From Acanthornis magna (taxonomy: Eukaryota > Chordata > Aves > Passeriformes > Acanthizidae): DNA of 64,000 bases. The first letter of the stretch is position 1. Every line of letters starts with the position of its first letter. The translations under genes were made by a program, and so were the position numbers. Shown here piece by piece: positions 25,770 to 34,797 of the stretch. The stretch spans positions 114,668 through 178,667 of the forward strand of contig JAWUZG010001086.1 in NCBI GenBank assembly GCA_036785705.1, written 5' to 3'. The notes beneath the pieces are model-generated. The model saw only the letters and a program-made list of their open reading frames with translations, was not told the origin of the DNA and ran no database searches.

Positions 25770-26300
25770 CGCAATCGGAGGGGGACGGAGGCGGAGCCGG
25801 CCCTCCAAAATTGGAGTGGGGCGGAGACCACCCCCGGCCCGGCACAGGTAAGTAGGATGGAGCCCGCGCCGGACTAGGAGGATGGAGGCCGCGCTGGCCC
25901 TCCCAAATCGGAGGGGGACGGAGACCACCCCGGCCCGGCACAGGTAAGTAGGATGGAGAGCCGCCGGGGCTGCGAGAGCGGCGAGCGCGCTGGCCCCCAC
26001 AAAGCGGAGGGTGGCGGAGCCCGAGCCGCCCCCCCAAATGGGAGGTGGACGGGGTCTGCCGCCGGTCCCCCCCCCAAATCGGAGGGGGATGGAGCCCGCG
26101 CGGGTCTCCCCAGATTGGAGGGGGACGGAGCCCCCGGCGGTCCCCCAAGACTGGAGGGGGACAGAGACTATCCCCGGCCCGGCACAGGTAAGTAGGATGG
26201 AGAGCCGCCGGGGCTGCGAGAGCGGCGACTGCGCCGGCGCCGCCCGCAATTGGAGGGGGACGGAGACCACCGTCGGCGCGGCGAAGGTAAGGAGAGTGTT
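25770..26300 (+). repeat. G-rich minisatellite carrying repeated splice donors
   Basis: A degenerate unit of about 30-40 bases centred on AATTGGAGGGGGACGGAG recurs at least eight times. A higher-order unit beginning CGGCCCGGCACAG|GTAAGT is repeated, so consensus donors begin at 25,848, 25,944 and 26,188. An AAG|GTAAGG variant begins at 26,287. The segment after the second and third donors (GAGAGCCGCCGGGGCTGCG) is identical in both copies, 244 bases apart. If the upstream TATA box is used, these donors would end alternative first exons of about 310-750 bases. Confidence 0.75.
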
Positions 26301-26520
26301 GGACGTCGCGATCATCGTGCGGGATGAGAGGGACAGGGATACTCCCCCCACCCCGAGCCCCTCCAAGCACCCCCCCCCACCCTAGGCACCAGACAAATAA
26401 AAATTGGCCGAAATAAAATGTAACAACTCCTAAAATGGTTTGCTGATCCTTGCTCTCTCAAGGAGTCACTTGTGATGAAAATGCAAAGAAATGACAAAAC
26501 CCCGGTCCTCCCCCCAGGAG
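26236..26520 (+). repeat. Second copy of the duplicated segment at 24,301-24,640
   Basis: Shares with the upstream copy the AATTGGAGGGGGACGGAGA unit, the GGTAAGGAGAGT word, CGATCATCGTG, an A-rich CAAATAAAAAT stretch, CAAGGAGTCACTTGTGA and AAAACCCCGGTCCT. The right-hand sequence then diverges. This copy merges at its left with the GC-rich minisatellite. Confidence 0.75.
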
Positions 26521-27401
26521 AGGAGGCACAGAGCCAATGCTGGCCCACACTCCGGGTGTGTGGAAATGTCACAACTTCCCCAATTCCTGTCAGCCATGCT
26601 AAAACTTCGAGGGAACAAAGGGGACTGTCAGAGGGTGAAATAGTTCCTGCCTCTATCATTGTTAGGAATTTTTGCTCATTGTACCAAAAACTGTATAAAG
26701 AAACTACAACCAAAGAAGCCTCGGTGGAGATACATGACTGGGACTTTGGACTGAGAGTCAAACTGCTGAGATGAGAGAAAGGGAAGCCTATTGTTCCATC
26801 ATCTCAGGCTGAAGGAAAGGTATGCATCCGCAAAGGTCAAAGCCACCTGCGGCACTGAGAATCATCCCCGGCTGAGTTTGGGGTGGGGGGAGAGCACAGC
26901 TCACAAAGCCAGGGCTACACAGACTTCTCCCCCAGCCGAGGTGGGGAGGGGGAGGCTTTGGGTGCGTGGCATAAGCTCTGGTGAGAGGCAATAAACGCCC
27001 ATCGTCCCTTACACAAGAGGGCCTAGCGTGGAACCCCCAAGCCCACAGGCCGCATCCACGGGACATTCAGGTGAGAGGCAGGTGAGGGAGTGTCCTAATC
27101 CATCACAGAACCCCCAAAGTGCTTGGCCTTGCCCCACAGCACTGCATGGGACGCCAGCAGAGTCTGCTGCAAGAGACTGCCCCCTCCCCCCAGGGGGACA
27201 TGGCTGGACATTGCCACCTGGCCTGAGTGGATATTAACCCATGGGATCCTGTGCTTTGCAGGGGGCCATCACCACCAAGAAGAGCAGCTGGAGAGGGTCA
27301 GCGCTCCTTTGGGATCCACGGATGGTGATATTCTTTTCTTCTGTCTGTCACTCTCTTTCTGTTCCCCCCACCTCTTTTCCTACTTCTTCCTTTCTCTCTT
27401 T

Positions 27402-27440
<39 letters not shown>

Positions 27441-27544
27441 TTACTATACGATAAAACCCATACTATTGACTGGCATATGGTCTCATTTGCACCTTGATTC
27501 GGGCAGAGGTATTTCTAAAGAACCGTAATAATTGGATCCTAACA
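26521..27544 (+). mobile_element. Possible long LTR, right part (U5-like)
   Basis: This segment ends at a CA (27,543-27,544) six bases before a primer-binding-site-like sequence, which is where the right edge of a 5' LTR should lie. It contains an AATAAA at 26,990-26,995 and the TATA promoter lies 1.5 kb upstream. On this reading the LTR would be unusually long and rearranged. The left edge cannot be fixed and no second LTR was found. The alternative is unrelated non-coding DNA that happens to abut a proviral fragment. Confidence 0.35.
27404..27434 (+). repeat. (TC)n microsatellite
   Basis: About 15 uninterrupted TC units follow a longer pyrimidine-rich tract beginning near 27,345. The translated 'SLSLSL' in this area is an artefact of the repeat. 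Confidence 0.95.
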
Positions 27545-27550
27545 TTTTAT

Positions 27551-27564
27551 TGGCGTAGTCGGCA
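27551..27564 (+). promoter_or_regulatory. tRNA-Ser-type retroviral primer binding site (candidate)
   Basis: TGGCGTAGTCGGCA is exactly complementary to CCA plus the acceptor-stem 3' end of vertebrate tRNA-Ser, which ends TGCCGACTACGCCA. It sits just after a CA dinucleotide, as expected downstream of a 5' LTR. The match stops after 14 bases. Retroviruses use such sites to start minus-strand DNA synthesis from a host tRNA. No gag-like open frame follows; 27,565-27,943 has only unrecognised frames. Confidence 0.55.
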
Positions 27565-27943
27565 AGCGTAACATTCTCTGACCCGAAGTGCCTTTAACAA
27601 TAGTAGGGTGTCCTCTGAGGAGATTATTTCCTGTGGTTTCCTTCTGTAGGGGCCCAGCTACTCCTAGGGATTGCAATGCAGTCTTCTCTGAGGGGGTTGT
27701 GGAGGTCAAGGTTTTCTTCTTTGGGGGCCCAGACTCTTGGGAATTCTGATGCAGCTTTCTCTAGGGAAGCTGTGGAGGCTTTAGTAAACTGATTTGGGAG
27801 TTTTAGTTCCGTTTGTGTGTTTTGTTGTGAAAATCCAGGATTGTCAGGTTTCAGTCCTGAAGCCAATTCTGCTGCTTCTGCCTTGGGGAGAGCAGAAGGG
27901 GATGCCCTCCCGTCTGTGGTTTGTGGTGGAGGCCCTTCCTTAG

Positions 27944-28113
27944 TTCTTAGCAGGGACATTCTGTGCAAAGAGGATGCTTGTCATCACCTAGGCCTGTCGT
28001 ATCACCTTGGTTGATGATAGGCCACAAGAGAGTGCGGAGGGTGCTCCAGAAAGAAAGCTGTCAGGCATCTCAGTAGGCTGATGAACTTTTGAACTTGCCT
28101 GATTTCAGTTTGG
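27944..28113 (+). repeat. Direct repeat, copy B (about 170 bp)
   Basis: Same orientation and nearly the same sequence as 23,821-23,989. Left edge TCTTAGCAGGGACATTC, right edge GATTTCAGTTTGG. It lies about 380 bases after the primer-binding-site-like word, so it may belong to the leader of the element on that side. High identity suggests either recent duplication or gene conversion. Confidence 0.85.
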
Positions 28114-28251
28114 TTAATGCAGCGTGGTGGTGAGGTGAGGCGTGGTTTCCTGCGTTTACCGAGAGGGTCCCGATTCCCAGACAGAGCGTCCCGGTCGTTT
28201 CACTGGGCAACGTGCAGGTGAGACCTTTTCTGTCACCTGCGCTGATGGATA

Positions 28252-28285
28252 GCACAGACACACACACACACCCCACACCCCCCCC
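28252..28285 (+). repeat. (CA)n microsatellite plus C-run
   Basis: About ten CA units followed by CCCCACACC and a run of eight C. It lies directly beside the presumed outer edge of the minus-strand LTR at 28,286-28,610. Confidence 0.85.
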
Positions 28286-28610
28286 GAGCTTCTAATAAGC
28301 TCTAGCACTACCAGGAACAAGGAACTCCGAGGGCTCCGTCGTCTGGGTATGTTCCAATGGCATTTATTCCTCAGAGGGAGCCAAGGGCGAAAGAGGGAGA
28401 ATAGCTGTGAGTGGCCATTCTTCTAGGGGTCAAGGGCCAATAGGGTTGGGGAGAAGGCGGGGAAACACAATGACAACCAATAAATGTAGGAAGATTAACA
28501 TAACCTTAGGGAGAAACCATTTAGCACCCAGGGAGTATTTCTGCTGATTTCTTTCTGGGAGTACCTTTCGGCTCCGCTGTACTCTCAAGATGGTTGAGAC
28601 CACCACAACA
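28286..28610 (-). mobile_element. 3' LTR of ERV fragment A (minus strand)
   Basis: On the minus strand the LTR starts with TGTTGTGGTGG at 28,610, immediately after a polypurine tract (read on the + strand as TCTCCCCCTTTTC, 28,611-28,623). It carries AATAAA on the minus strand at 28,363-28,368. The far end is uncertain because it runs into a CA repeat. The LTR orientation agrees with the env tail to its right. Confidence 0.6.
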
Positions 28611-29010
28611 TCTCCCCCTTTTCTGTTTGAAAGAAAAGTTTCTCCCACCTCCTTCCTAGGCACTTCTTCAAGCAACCAAACAAGCTTATTACAACAAAAA
28701 TTACTAGAATCCCCCACAGTCCAGCTTCAGCTAAGGATGCTAACCATCCTTCAAGTCCCCAAAAGGTCTTCAAGCAAGTGTGCCTTTCCTTCCGTCTTGA
28801 TTTCTTTGATTTTATCCTTTATCTTCTGCGTCGTCGCGTGGATGCTCTGGCTGAGATGACAGGTTAAAACAGCACAGTCCTTTGGGCATTCAAGGTTAGG
28901 TTAGCATGCTTTCTGAGCCAGCACTTAATGTGGGTCCTATTAGACACTGACCAATTAATAATTTGGCTATCATGATTTGGATCTAATTGCTGTATTCTTC
29001 TCTTTTGGCG
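28585..29010 (-). pseudogene. Retroviral env transmembrane-subunit tail, ERV fragment A
   Basis: Minus-strand remnant of the end of a retroviral envelope transmembrane subunit. The right part (about 28,770-29,010) is a heptad-like ectodomain segment. The 62-codon frame at 28,585-28,773 carries a tryptophan-rich pre-membrane stretch, a hydrophobic membrane span at about residues 19-35 and a short cysteine-containing cytoplasmic tail that runs into the polypurine tract. The two parts lie in different frames and stops intervene, so no full protein can be made. The style is closer to alpha/beta-type (class II) envelopes than to fragment B, but this is a weak assignment. Confidence 0.5.
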
Positions 29011-29017
29011 GGCCAGT

Positions 29018-29688
29018 TGTGTCTAGAATTTGGGTTTTGTTTGGTGCTGGTGCAGTGTGGAAGACGAGGTTCACTCTCCTGTTGAAACTTAAAAGTTTAA
29101 TAAAGGACAATAGGGGACAAAAACAATAAAGCAAAGAAACAGCGCTGGGTGCTTGTCCCTAAGCCAAGAAGCACACCTGCCATTGAGGGAGTCCTCTTAA
29201 GTACTCTTTGTATTGCGTCGGCCTCATGCCTATTCATAAGCATTCATGCATATTCAAACTTTTCTCAGAACTATTTTGCATGTTCCAAGAACTGTTTTGC
29301 ATGGCTCCTCCTTGGTTCCGCCTTTTCAGAGCATGCGCTTTTTTGGCTGTGGTTTCTTCCAGTCTTGGTTATCGTCTCCAGTTTGGGCTTTTCTCCATGG
29401 TCCTTGCATCTGGTTATGGCTGATAGTCAGGCATCAGTGTTGGGTCTTCTCTGTGCTGTTCTTTGGGTGTTATCCAGTCAAGCAGGTAGTGTGGTTAGTA
29501 AAGGAAAGTCTTTTAAACTACCTCTATTAGTTATTTTACTACTATATCGAGATCTAGTTCATAACAGAAATTAAAACATTGGTTATATACCTCTATCTTT
29601 ATGACAAAACTACTCCTATAGAAAGAATAAAACCATACACCCAATGAATATCTGCAAAAAGCCAACACTATATTTTGTATTTATCACA
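29018..29688 (-). mobile_element. 3' LTR of class I ERV fragment B (minus strand)
   Basis: About 671 bases with matching ends: on the minus strand it starts TGTGATAA and ends AGACACA, so TGTG...CACA. It directly follows a polypurine tract (29,690-29,707, read on the + strand as TTCCCCCTTTTTCTTTTTT). An ATTAAA poly(A)-type signal lies on the minus strand at 29,096-29,101. No second LTR was found at the high-coordinate end, so the provirus is 5'-truncated. Confidence 0.7.
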
Positions 29689-29707
29689 ATTCCCCCTTTT
29701 TCTTTTT

Positions 29708-31900
29708 TTATAAATTATTTGGCTTGAGCGATAATTCTTGCTTTCTAATTTCCATTTCTCGCTCGTTCTTTTCACAAATTATTTTTGCTTCTTCAAAGGG
29801 GTCTTTTCTTCGTTTCTTTAACACCATTATCTTTTGTGCTGTTTTAGATGTGGCCCATTTTGAGTCTATAGGTATTGTTATTACTTGCATTCCTTGGACT
29901 ACACTGGTGATTAGTCGAATAAAACAGGGAATCAAGCAAGGAAGAAATAACAAACCAGCTGTTGCACATAAAAGGAAGAAGCCCAGCTTTTTCCACCATT
30001 CTATTCCTAATACTTTATCCCACCAGTTAGCTTTTAGCATTGATTCCCATCTTTGGATTGGTACATGGGCTATTTTTCTGATATCTTTGGCTACATCTAA
30101 GACAGCATCCCCATTGTCATCAATTTTCAAACAACAGTCCGATGTATTAAATTTTCCACAAACTCCCCCTTCTTCAGCTAATAGTCTAAAGCCAACCTAT
30201 TTTGATACACTGCGGCTCTTGTTTGCCTTTGTTGACTTGATATTAATTCCAATGCCTGAGCAGTTTTGTTGGTTATGATCTCTATAACAGCTTGAAGTCT
30301 TATAATTCGATTTAACATATAAATCGGGTTTCGATAACCCCAGCTCCCATCTTGTGCCCAGGTGGCTGGCCCATATGCTTCCAGTATGCGTTCAGGAGGC
30401 CATTCCTCCTCTCCCTATTTTTGAAAACCCCCAGTCAGTTCCCTTCTGTTCCTTTTTAGGTCCTTGTAAACTGGTACTCCTAATTGATCTCCATCTGGTC
30501 CTGGTAAAAGGAAAAATCTTGACTGTATGATTCCCAGAGTGCAACTCCCTTTCCACCAGGGGGGTGAGTTTTGGGTATGCTCTTTTTCCACATATCCAAA
30601 ATAGACCGTCTGGTGCCTTCCAGTAATCCTTAGCCTGTTGATTTATATTGTCCCAGAATTTGGATCTTTCTGGGATTCCAAAATAGGGATTTTTGCCTGT
30701 ATAATTACATTGAAAAAGCTTGATTTCGTTATTAAACTTGCAGCTTTTTCTTTGGTTCCTTTCTGAGCCCAATACAGAGTTGGTTCTTCTGGGACCCACC
30801 CTATAGAACTTCCATTACTAACTTTATATCTCTTACAGGGAGTATTTCCTACTTTGCTAAGGAAGTTTTCCCCAGTACGCCAAAGGCACTCTTCTCCTAT
30901 CACTATTGAACTTAAAATCCAGCCTTCTGGCCAGTTTTCTCCTTTCATATTTGTTCGGTTCCATTTAAGAAGTTCTATCGGGCCTAGGCTACTGCCCTTG
31001 AAGGCCATTCCTCTGTCATTAAAGCCCCACCACAGACCCAACAGTTGGTAATGTTTAGTTCCTTACTTATTCTTTCCCCCAATTCCACAAACAGGTTTTT
31101 CCCTATTCCTGAGATTTCCATTTCTTTTTCCAATTGTTGTTTGAGTTTTGTATACAAATCCTGGTGTAGGGTTGATACAGGTTTGGATTGCTGGGTTGGT
31201 TTCACCTTTTCGTTTACTATTTGTTCCTTTACCAAATCTTGGACCTTGTTACTAAGGGCAAAAGTGAAGCAAACCCATTTTTCCCCTTTTGGACATTTAT
31301 CTCCTAACCTACTACCACTTATTCCTAAGTTTTCCTCAATCCAGTATCTTTTCCCTTTTTGTGTGCAAGTAGCTAATTTGTATGGATCATAGCATTGATT
31401 GCTAACATGAGTATGGGTAATAAAAAAGGAACCTCAGGTTCTTTCCCAGTAAAGTGTCCGGTAGCATTTGTGACACGATTTTGCTTGTGTCCCATAAGGG
31501 AAAAGGCAAAGAAAGAGTGACACAAGGAGGAATAATAGAGGTCCGGTATGGCTTATAACCCCACCTCCCATGCCTATGGGGTTGCTGCCCATAGCAGGGC
31601 TATAGAATCTTCTCGGTGGCGAGTACAGTGGTCAATCCGGTCTTGCCCTCTATTTCCTTGTCATTTCCTCCTTATTAGTTTCCAAGCAAATCGCCTTCGA
31701 CACTTTTTAACTGTGGTTTCCCATTGTTCCTCGGGTACTTCCCATTCAACAGGTACTCGAAATTCCCACCCACAGAGCAAAGTTATTATTTGAGTTAACC
31801 CTAGTTCTGTCTGGATAGGGAATGAATTTCGCTCTCGACACTTCATGCAATAAGCTCGCCGTTTTTGTGAATTACAATACCAGTTTTTCCCACAACGTAT
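29708..31900 (-). pseudogene. ERV-B envelope gene remnant (broken)
   Basis: The 140-codon frame at 29,708-30,130 encodes the end of a gammaretrovirus-type transmembrane subunit: the end of the ectodomain, a membrane span at about residues 50-75 and a lysine/glutamate-rich cytoplasmic tail. Just upstream (30,130-30,170) lies a Cys-X7-CysCys pattern, one residue longer than the usual CX6CC. Surface-subunit remnants occupy frames 30,392-30,799, 30,643-31,041 and 30,984-31,235 and perhaps 31,661-31,846. The overlapping frames and stops show several frameshifts, so no intact envelope is encoded. It lies between integrase and LTR in the normal proviral order. Confidence 0.75.
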
Positions 31901-32399
31901 GCAATTCCCATAATGTAAATGTTACATTTAACCCAGCTAGCATGTCCGGTATTGGGATGAACCAGACTAGGTATGTGGTATGGCACTGAAGGAGGTTGTA
32001 ATATCTCCTTGAGATTAGGATACAGTCTATTTTCTTCTTTATATAAATCACAGGCTAAGGCTAAAACGTAAGGACCCTTTGTTCGAAATAGTCCTGATCC
32101 TCCAGTTTGGGGTGGAAGTATTCCTCCCCAAGGAGGGTATCAGAGGTTTCTCAAACCCTGTCCAGATGGCACTTGAAACCACCGATATAAACTTGACCTT
32201 ATTTCCCAATTATTTGTGATTTTTTCAGTACATTCCTTGGATCATTTGGGTCTTCCCAGTTCATTACCACCAAGTCCTCTCTTAAAAGTCAACCTGGTAT
32301 CGCCTGGCTTAGAGGTTAGAGTCCACTCCTTAGGTTCTTCCACAGGTCCTTTAATTCTGCTGGCATGGATTCCATCCTCTTTCCCTGGTCCGGATCGCT

Positions 32400-33289
32400 G
32401 CCTCAGTTGTCAGTAGTACCTGAAAAGGACTTCCCATTGTGGAGTTAAAGATTGTTCTCTCCACGGTTTCACTAATACCCATTCCCCTGGTTGGATATTA
32501 TGGATTTCAAATTCTAAAGGGGGTGGTTTGAGGGATTATCCCTTTTAACCGCAAATTTTCAAGTGTTTTTGCAATGGTGATGACATATTTTCTAACACTC
32601 ATTTCCCCTTCTTCATAAGTAGCAGTTTCATGTTGTGTGGTTAAAAAAGGCAACCCGAACATCACCTCATAAGGCAATACTCCCAGGTCTGACCTGGGTT
32701 GTGTTCGGATTCTCAATAGAGCCAATGGTAAACATTTTACCCAGGACATCTGTGTTTCAATCATCAGTTTCATTAGAGTTCTTTTTAAAGTCTGGTTCAT
32801 TCTTTCTACCCGGCCCGAACTCTGTGGATGCCATGGGGTATGTAATTCCCTTTTTATTCCCAGGACTTGAATTATTTGTTGTAGTACCTTTGAAGTAAAA
32901 TGTGTTCCTCTATCTGAGTCTATTCTATTAACCATTCCATATTGGGGAATAATTTGTTCTAAAAAGGTTTTACATGCTACATTAGCTGTAGCTCTGACAG
33001 TGGGAACAGCTTCCACCCAATGAGTTAAATGATCTATTATTACTAATAAAAATTTCCACTTCTGTACTTGGGGGAGTTCAGTAAAATCTACTTGGATACT
33101 TTGAAATGGTCGTAGAGCCAACTCGCGACCTCCTGGGGTTGTTTTTCTCATTACCTTTTTATTTACTTTTTGACAAGTTATGCATTTCTCAGTTACTTGC
33201 TTTGCTAATCCAAAGACCCCAATGCACCCATAATTCCTTAAAAAGTGATCACACAAAGCCTGAGTACCCCAATGAGTCTTTTGATGCAA
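32400..33289 (-). pseudogene. ERV-B integrase remnant
   Basis: A 260-codon minus-strand frame (32,507-33,289) carries a nearly complete class I retroviral integrase, which inserts proviral DNA into the host genome. Visible are the HHCC zinc-binding residues (His2, His6, Cys36, Cys39 of the frame) and the catalytic triad Asp68, Asp126, Glu162, with exactly 35 residues between the last two. C-terminal GPY/F-like sequence continues to about 32,400 in another frame. The very N terminus is cut off by a frameshift from the RNase H frame. Catalytic residues are kept but the gene is fragmented. Confidence 0.85.
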
Positions 33290-33452
33290 GCCTTCTAATA
33301 CTTTTCTAGTAAGCGGTTTATTAAGTAACTGCCTTCCGTCAGGGAGTTTCCATTTGCCAGATGGATCTTGCTTTCCCCCTATCTTACTTAATTCCTTTCT
33401 TCTGTTTCACTAAATTTTGGAATTTCCAGTTCTTCCTTATCTGGAGTCAAAA

Positions 33453-34797
33453 TTAACAAGATTTTTTGGTCCCATTCTCTGCTGCATCTTTAGCTTCTTG
33501 GTCTGCCAAATTATTCCCTCTTATTTCTGGGGTCATTCCCTTTTGGTGTCCCTTAACATGTACTATTGCTATTTCTTCTGGCAACTGGAGGGCTTCTAAA
33601 ACCTCTAAAATGAGTCCTTCATGTATTAATCCTTTTCCCTTAGAGTTTAGTAATCCTCTTTCTTCCCAAATTTTCCCAAAAGTGTGTACTACTCCAAAGG
33701 CATATTTTGAATCAGTATATATGGTTCCTTTTTCTTTTGCTAGATATTCCAATGCTCTCTTTAGAGCATATAATTCACAAGATTGAGCTGACCAATGTGA
33801 AGGCAATTTCCCTTTTTCAATAGTCTGCATATTTTCTCCATCTGCTAAAGGATATCCTGACATTCTTTTTCCTTGTAGGCATCTAGATGAACCATCAACA
33901 TATATTTTTCTCCCTTCTGGGGGGGCCTGTTCTGCTAGATCTTCCCAAACCTTAGTTTCATATTGTATAATTTCTGAGCAGTTATGTATTAAATCACTTT
34001 TTGGTTCTCCATATAAAAATTGAGCTGGGTTTAAACTTTTGTCTACTTCTAATGTCAAGTCATCACTGTCTATTAGAATTGCGTCGTATTTTAACATTCT
34101 GGAATCAGTTAACCATTTTTTGGCTTTCTGATTTAACACGCTCCTGACTGCATGAGGACTATGCACAATTAACTTGCTTCCAAAAGTAAGTTTACGACTC
34201 TCTTCTACTCGAATGGCAGTAGCTGCTATAGCTTGTACACGCACTGGCCAGCCATGGCTTACTGGATCTAGCATTTTAGGTAAGTAAGCTATTGGCCTTT
34301 TCACTCCTCCCCATTCCTGAACTAAGACTCCATGGGCTACTCCACTTTCTGCATTCACATACAGATGAAAAGGTTTTTCTAATGAGGGTAAACCCAAAAC
34401 AGGTACTGAGGCTAGCTTAACCTTTAGTTCTTCTAATTTAATATCATCTTTAGTCCATTTTATATTGTCCCCCTCTGTCAATTTTTCATACAAGAATTTT
34501 ACTGCCTGTGTATACCCTTTGATCCATAGCCTACAATATCCCAATAATCCAAGCAGCCTTCTAACTTCCTTCTTTGAAGAAGGAGGGGGGAGAGATAAAA
34601 TCCCCGCAATCCTCTCAGGATTTAGTTTTCGGCTTCCTTTACTTATTAAATGACCGAGATACTTTACTTCTGATTCCACAAATTGTAATTTTCCTTTTGA
34701 TACTCTTAATCCTTTTTCCCCAAGAAAGTTTAAAAGTTTGATAGTAGTCTCTCTAACTTCTGTTTCAACTTCCCCTGATAAGAAAAGATCATCAATT
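33453..34797 (-). pseudogene. ERV-B reverse transcriptase (3' part) and RNase H remnant
   Basis: A 408-codon minus-strand frame (33,453-34,679) encodes the RT thumb/connection (residues 1 to about 240) and an RNase H domain. The RNase H acidic residues are visible at Asp262, Glu302, Asp323 and Asp393. Pol similarity extends right to about 34,797, where it stops abruptly at the expected position of the RT active-site YxDD motif. The fingers and most of the palm, protease and gag are absent. The sequence style is gammaretrovirus-like (class I). It is probably an old insertion that lost its 5' half by deletion. Confidence 0.85.

Larger units (their letters stand above)
25262..26370. promoter_or_regulatory. 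CpG island
   Basis: GC content and CpG frequency jump sharply over about 1.1 kb compared with the AT-rich flanks. GC boxes, CCAAT boxes and a TATA box lie in the left part and a G-rich minisatellite in the right part. High retained CpG suggests germline hypomethylation, hence an active or recently active promoter. It is the only clear CpG island in the window. It lies about 11 kb upstream of the first certain SEMA4D exon, on the same strand. Confidence 0.8.

Noticed and set aside
25416..26366. 316-codon minus-strand open frame in the CpG island
   Set aside because: It is made of translated G-rich tandem repeats. A 237-codon frame is open in parallel, with no domain and no upstream minus-strand promoter seen. 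Not called as a gene.
27624..27968. 114-codon minus-strand frame that could be gag-like
   Set aside because: Proline/alanine-rich but no matrix, capsid or zinc-knuckle motif. It runs opposite to the nearby primer-binding-site-like word.
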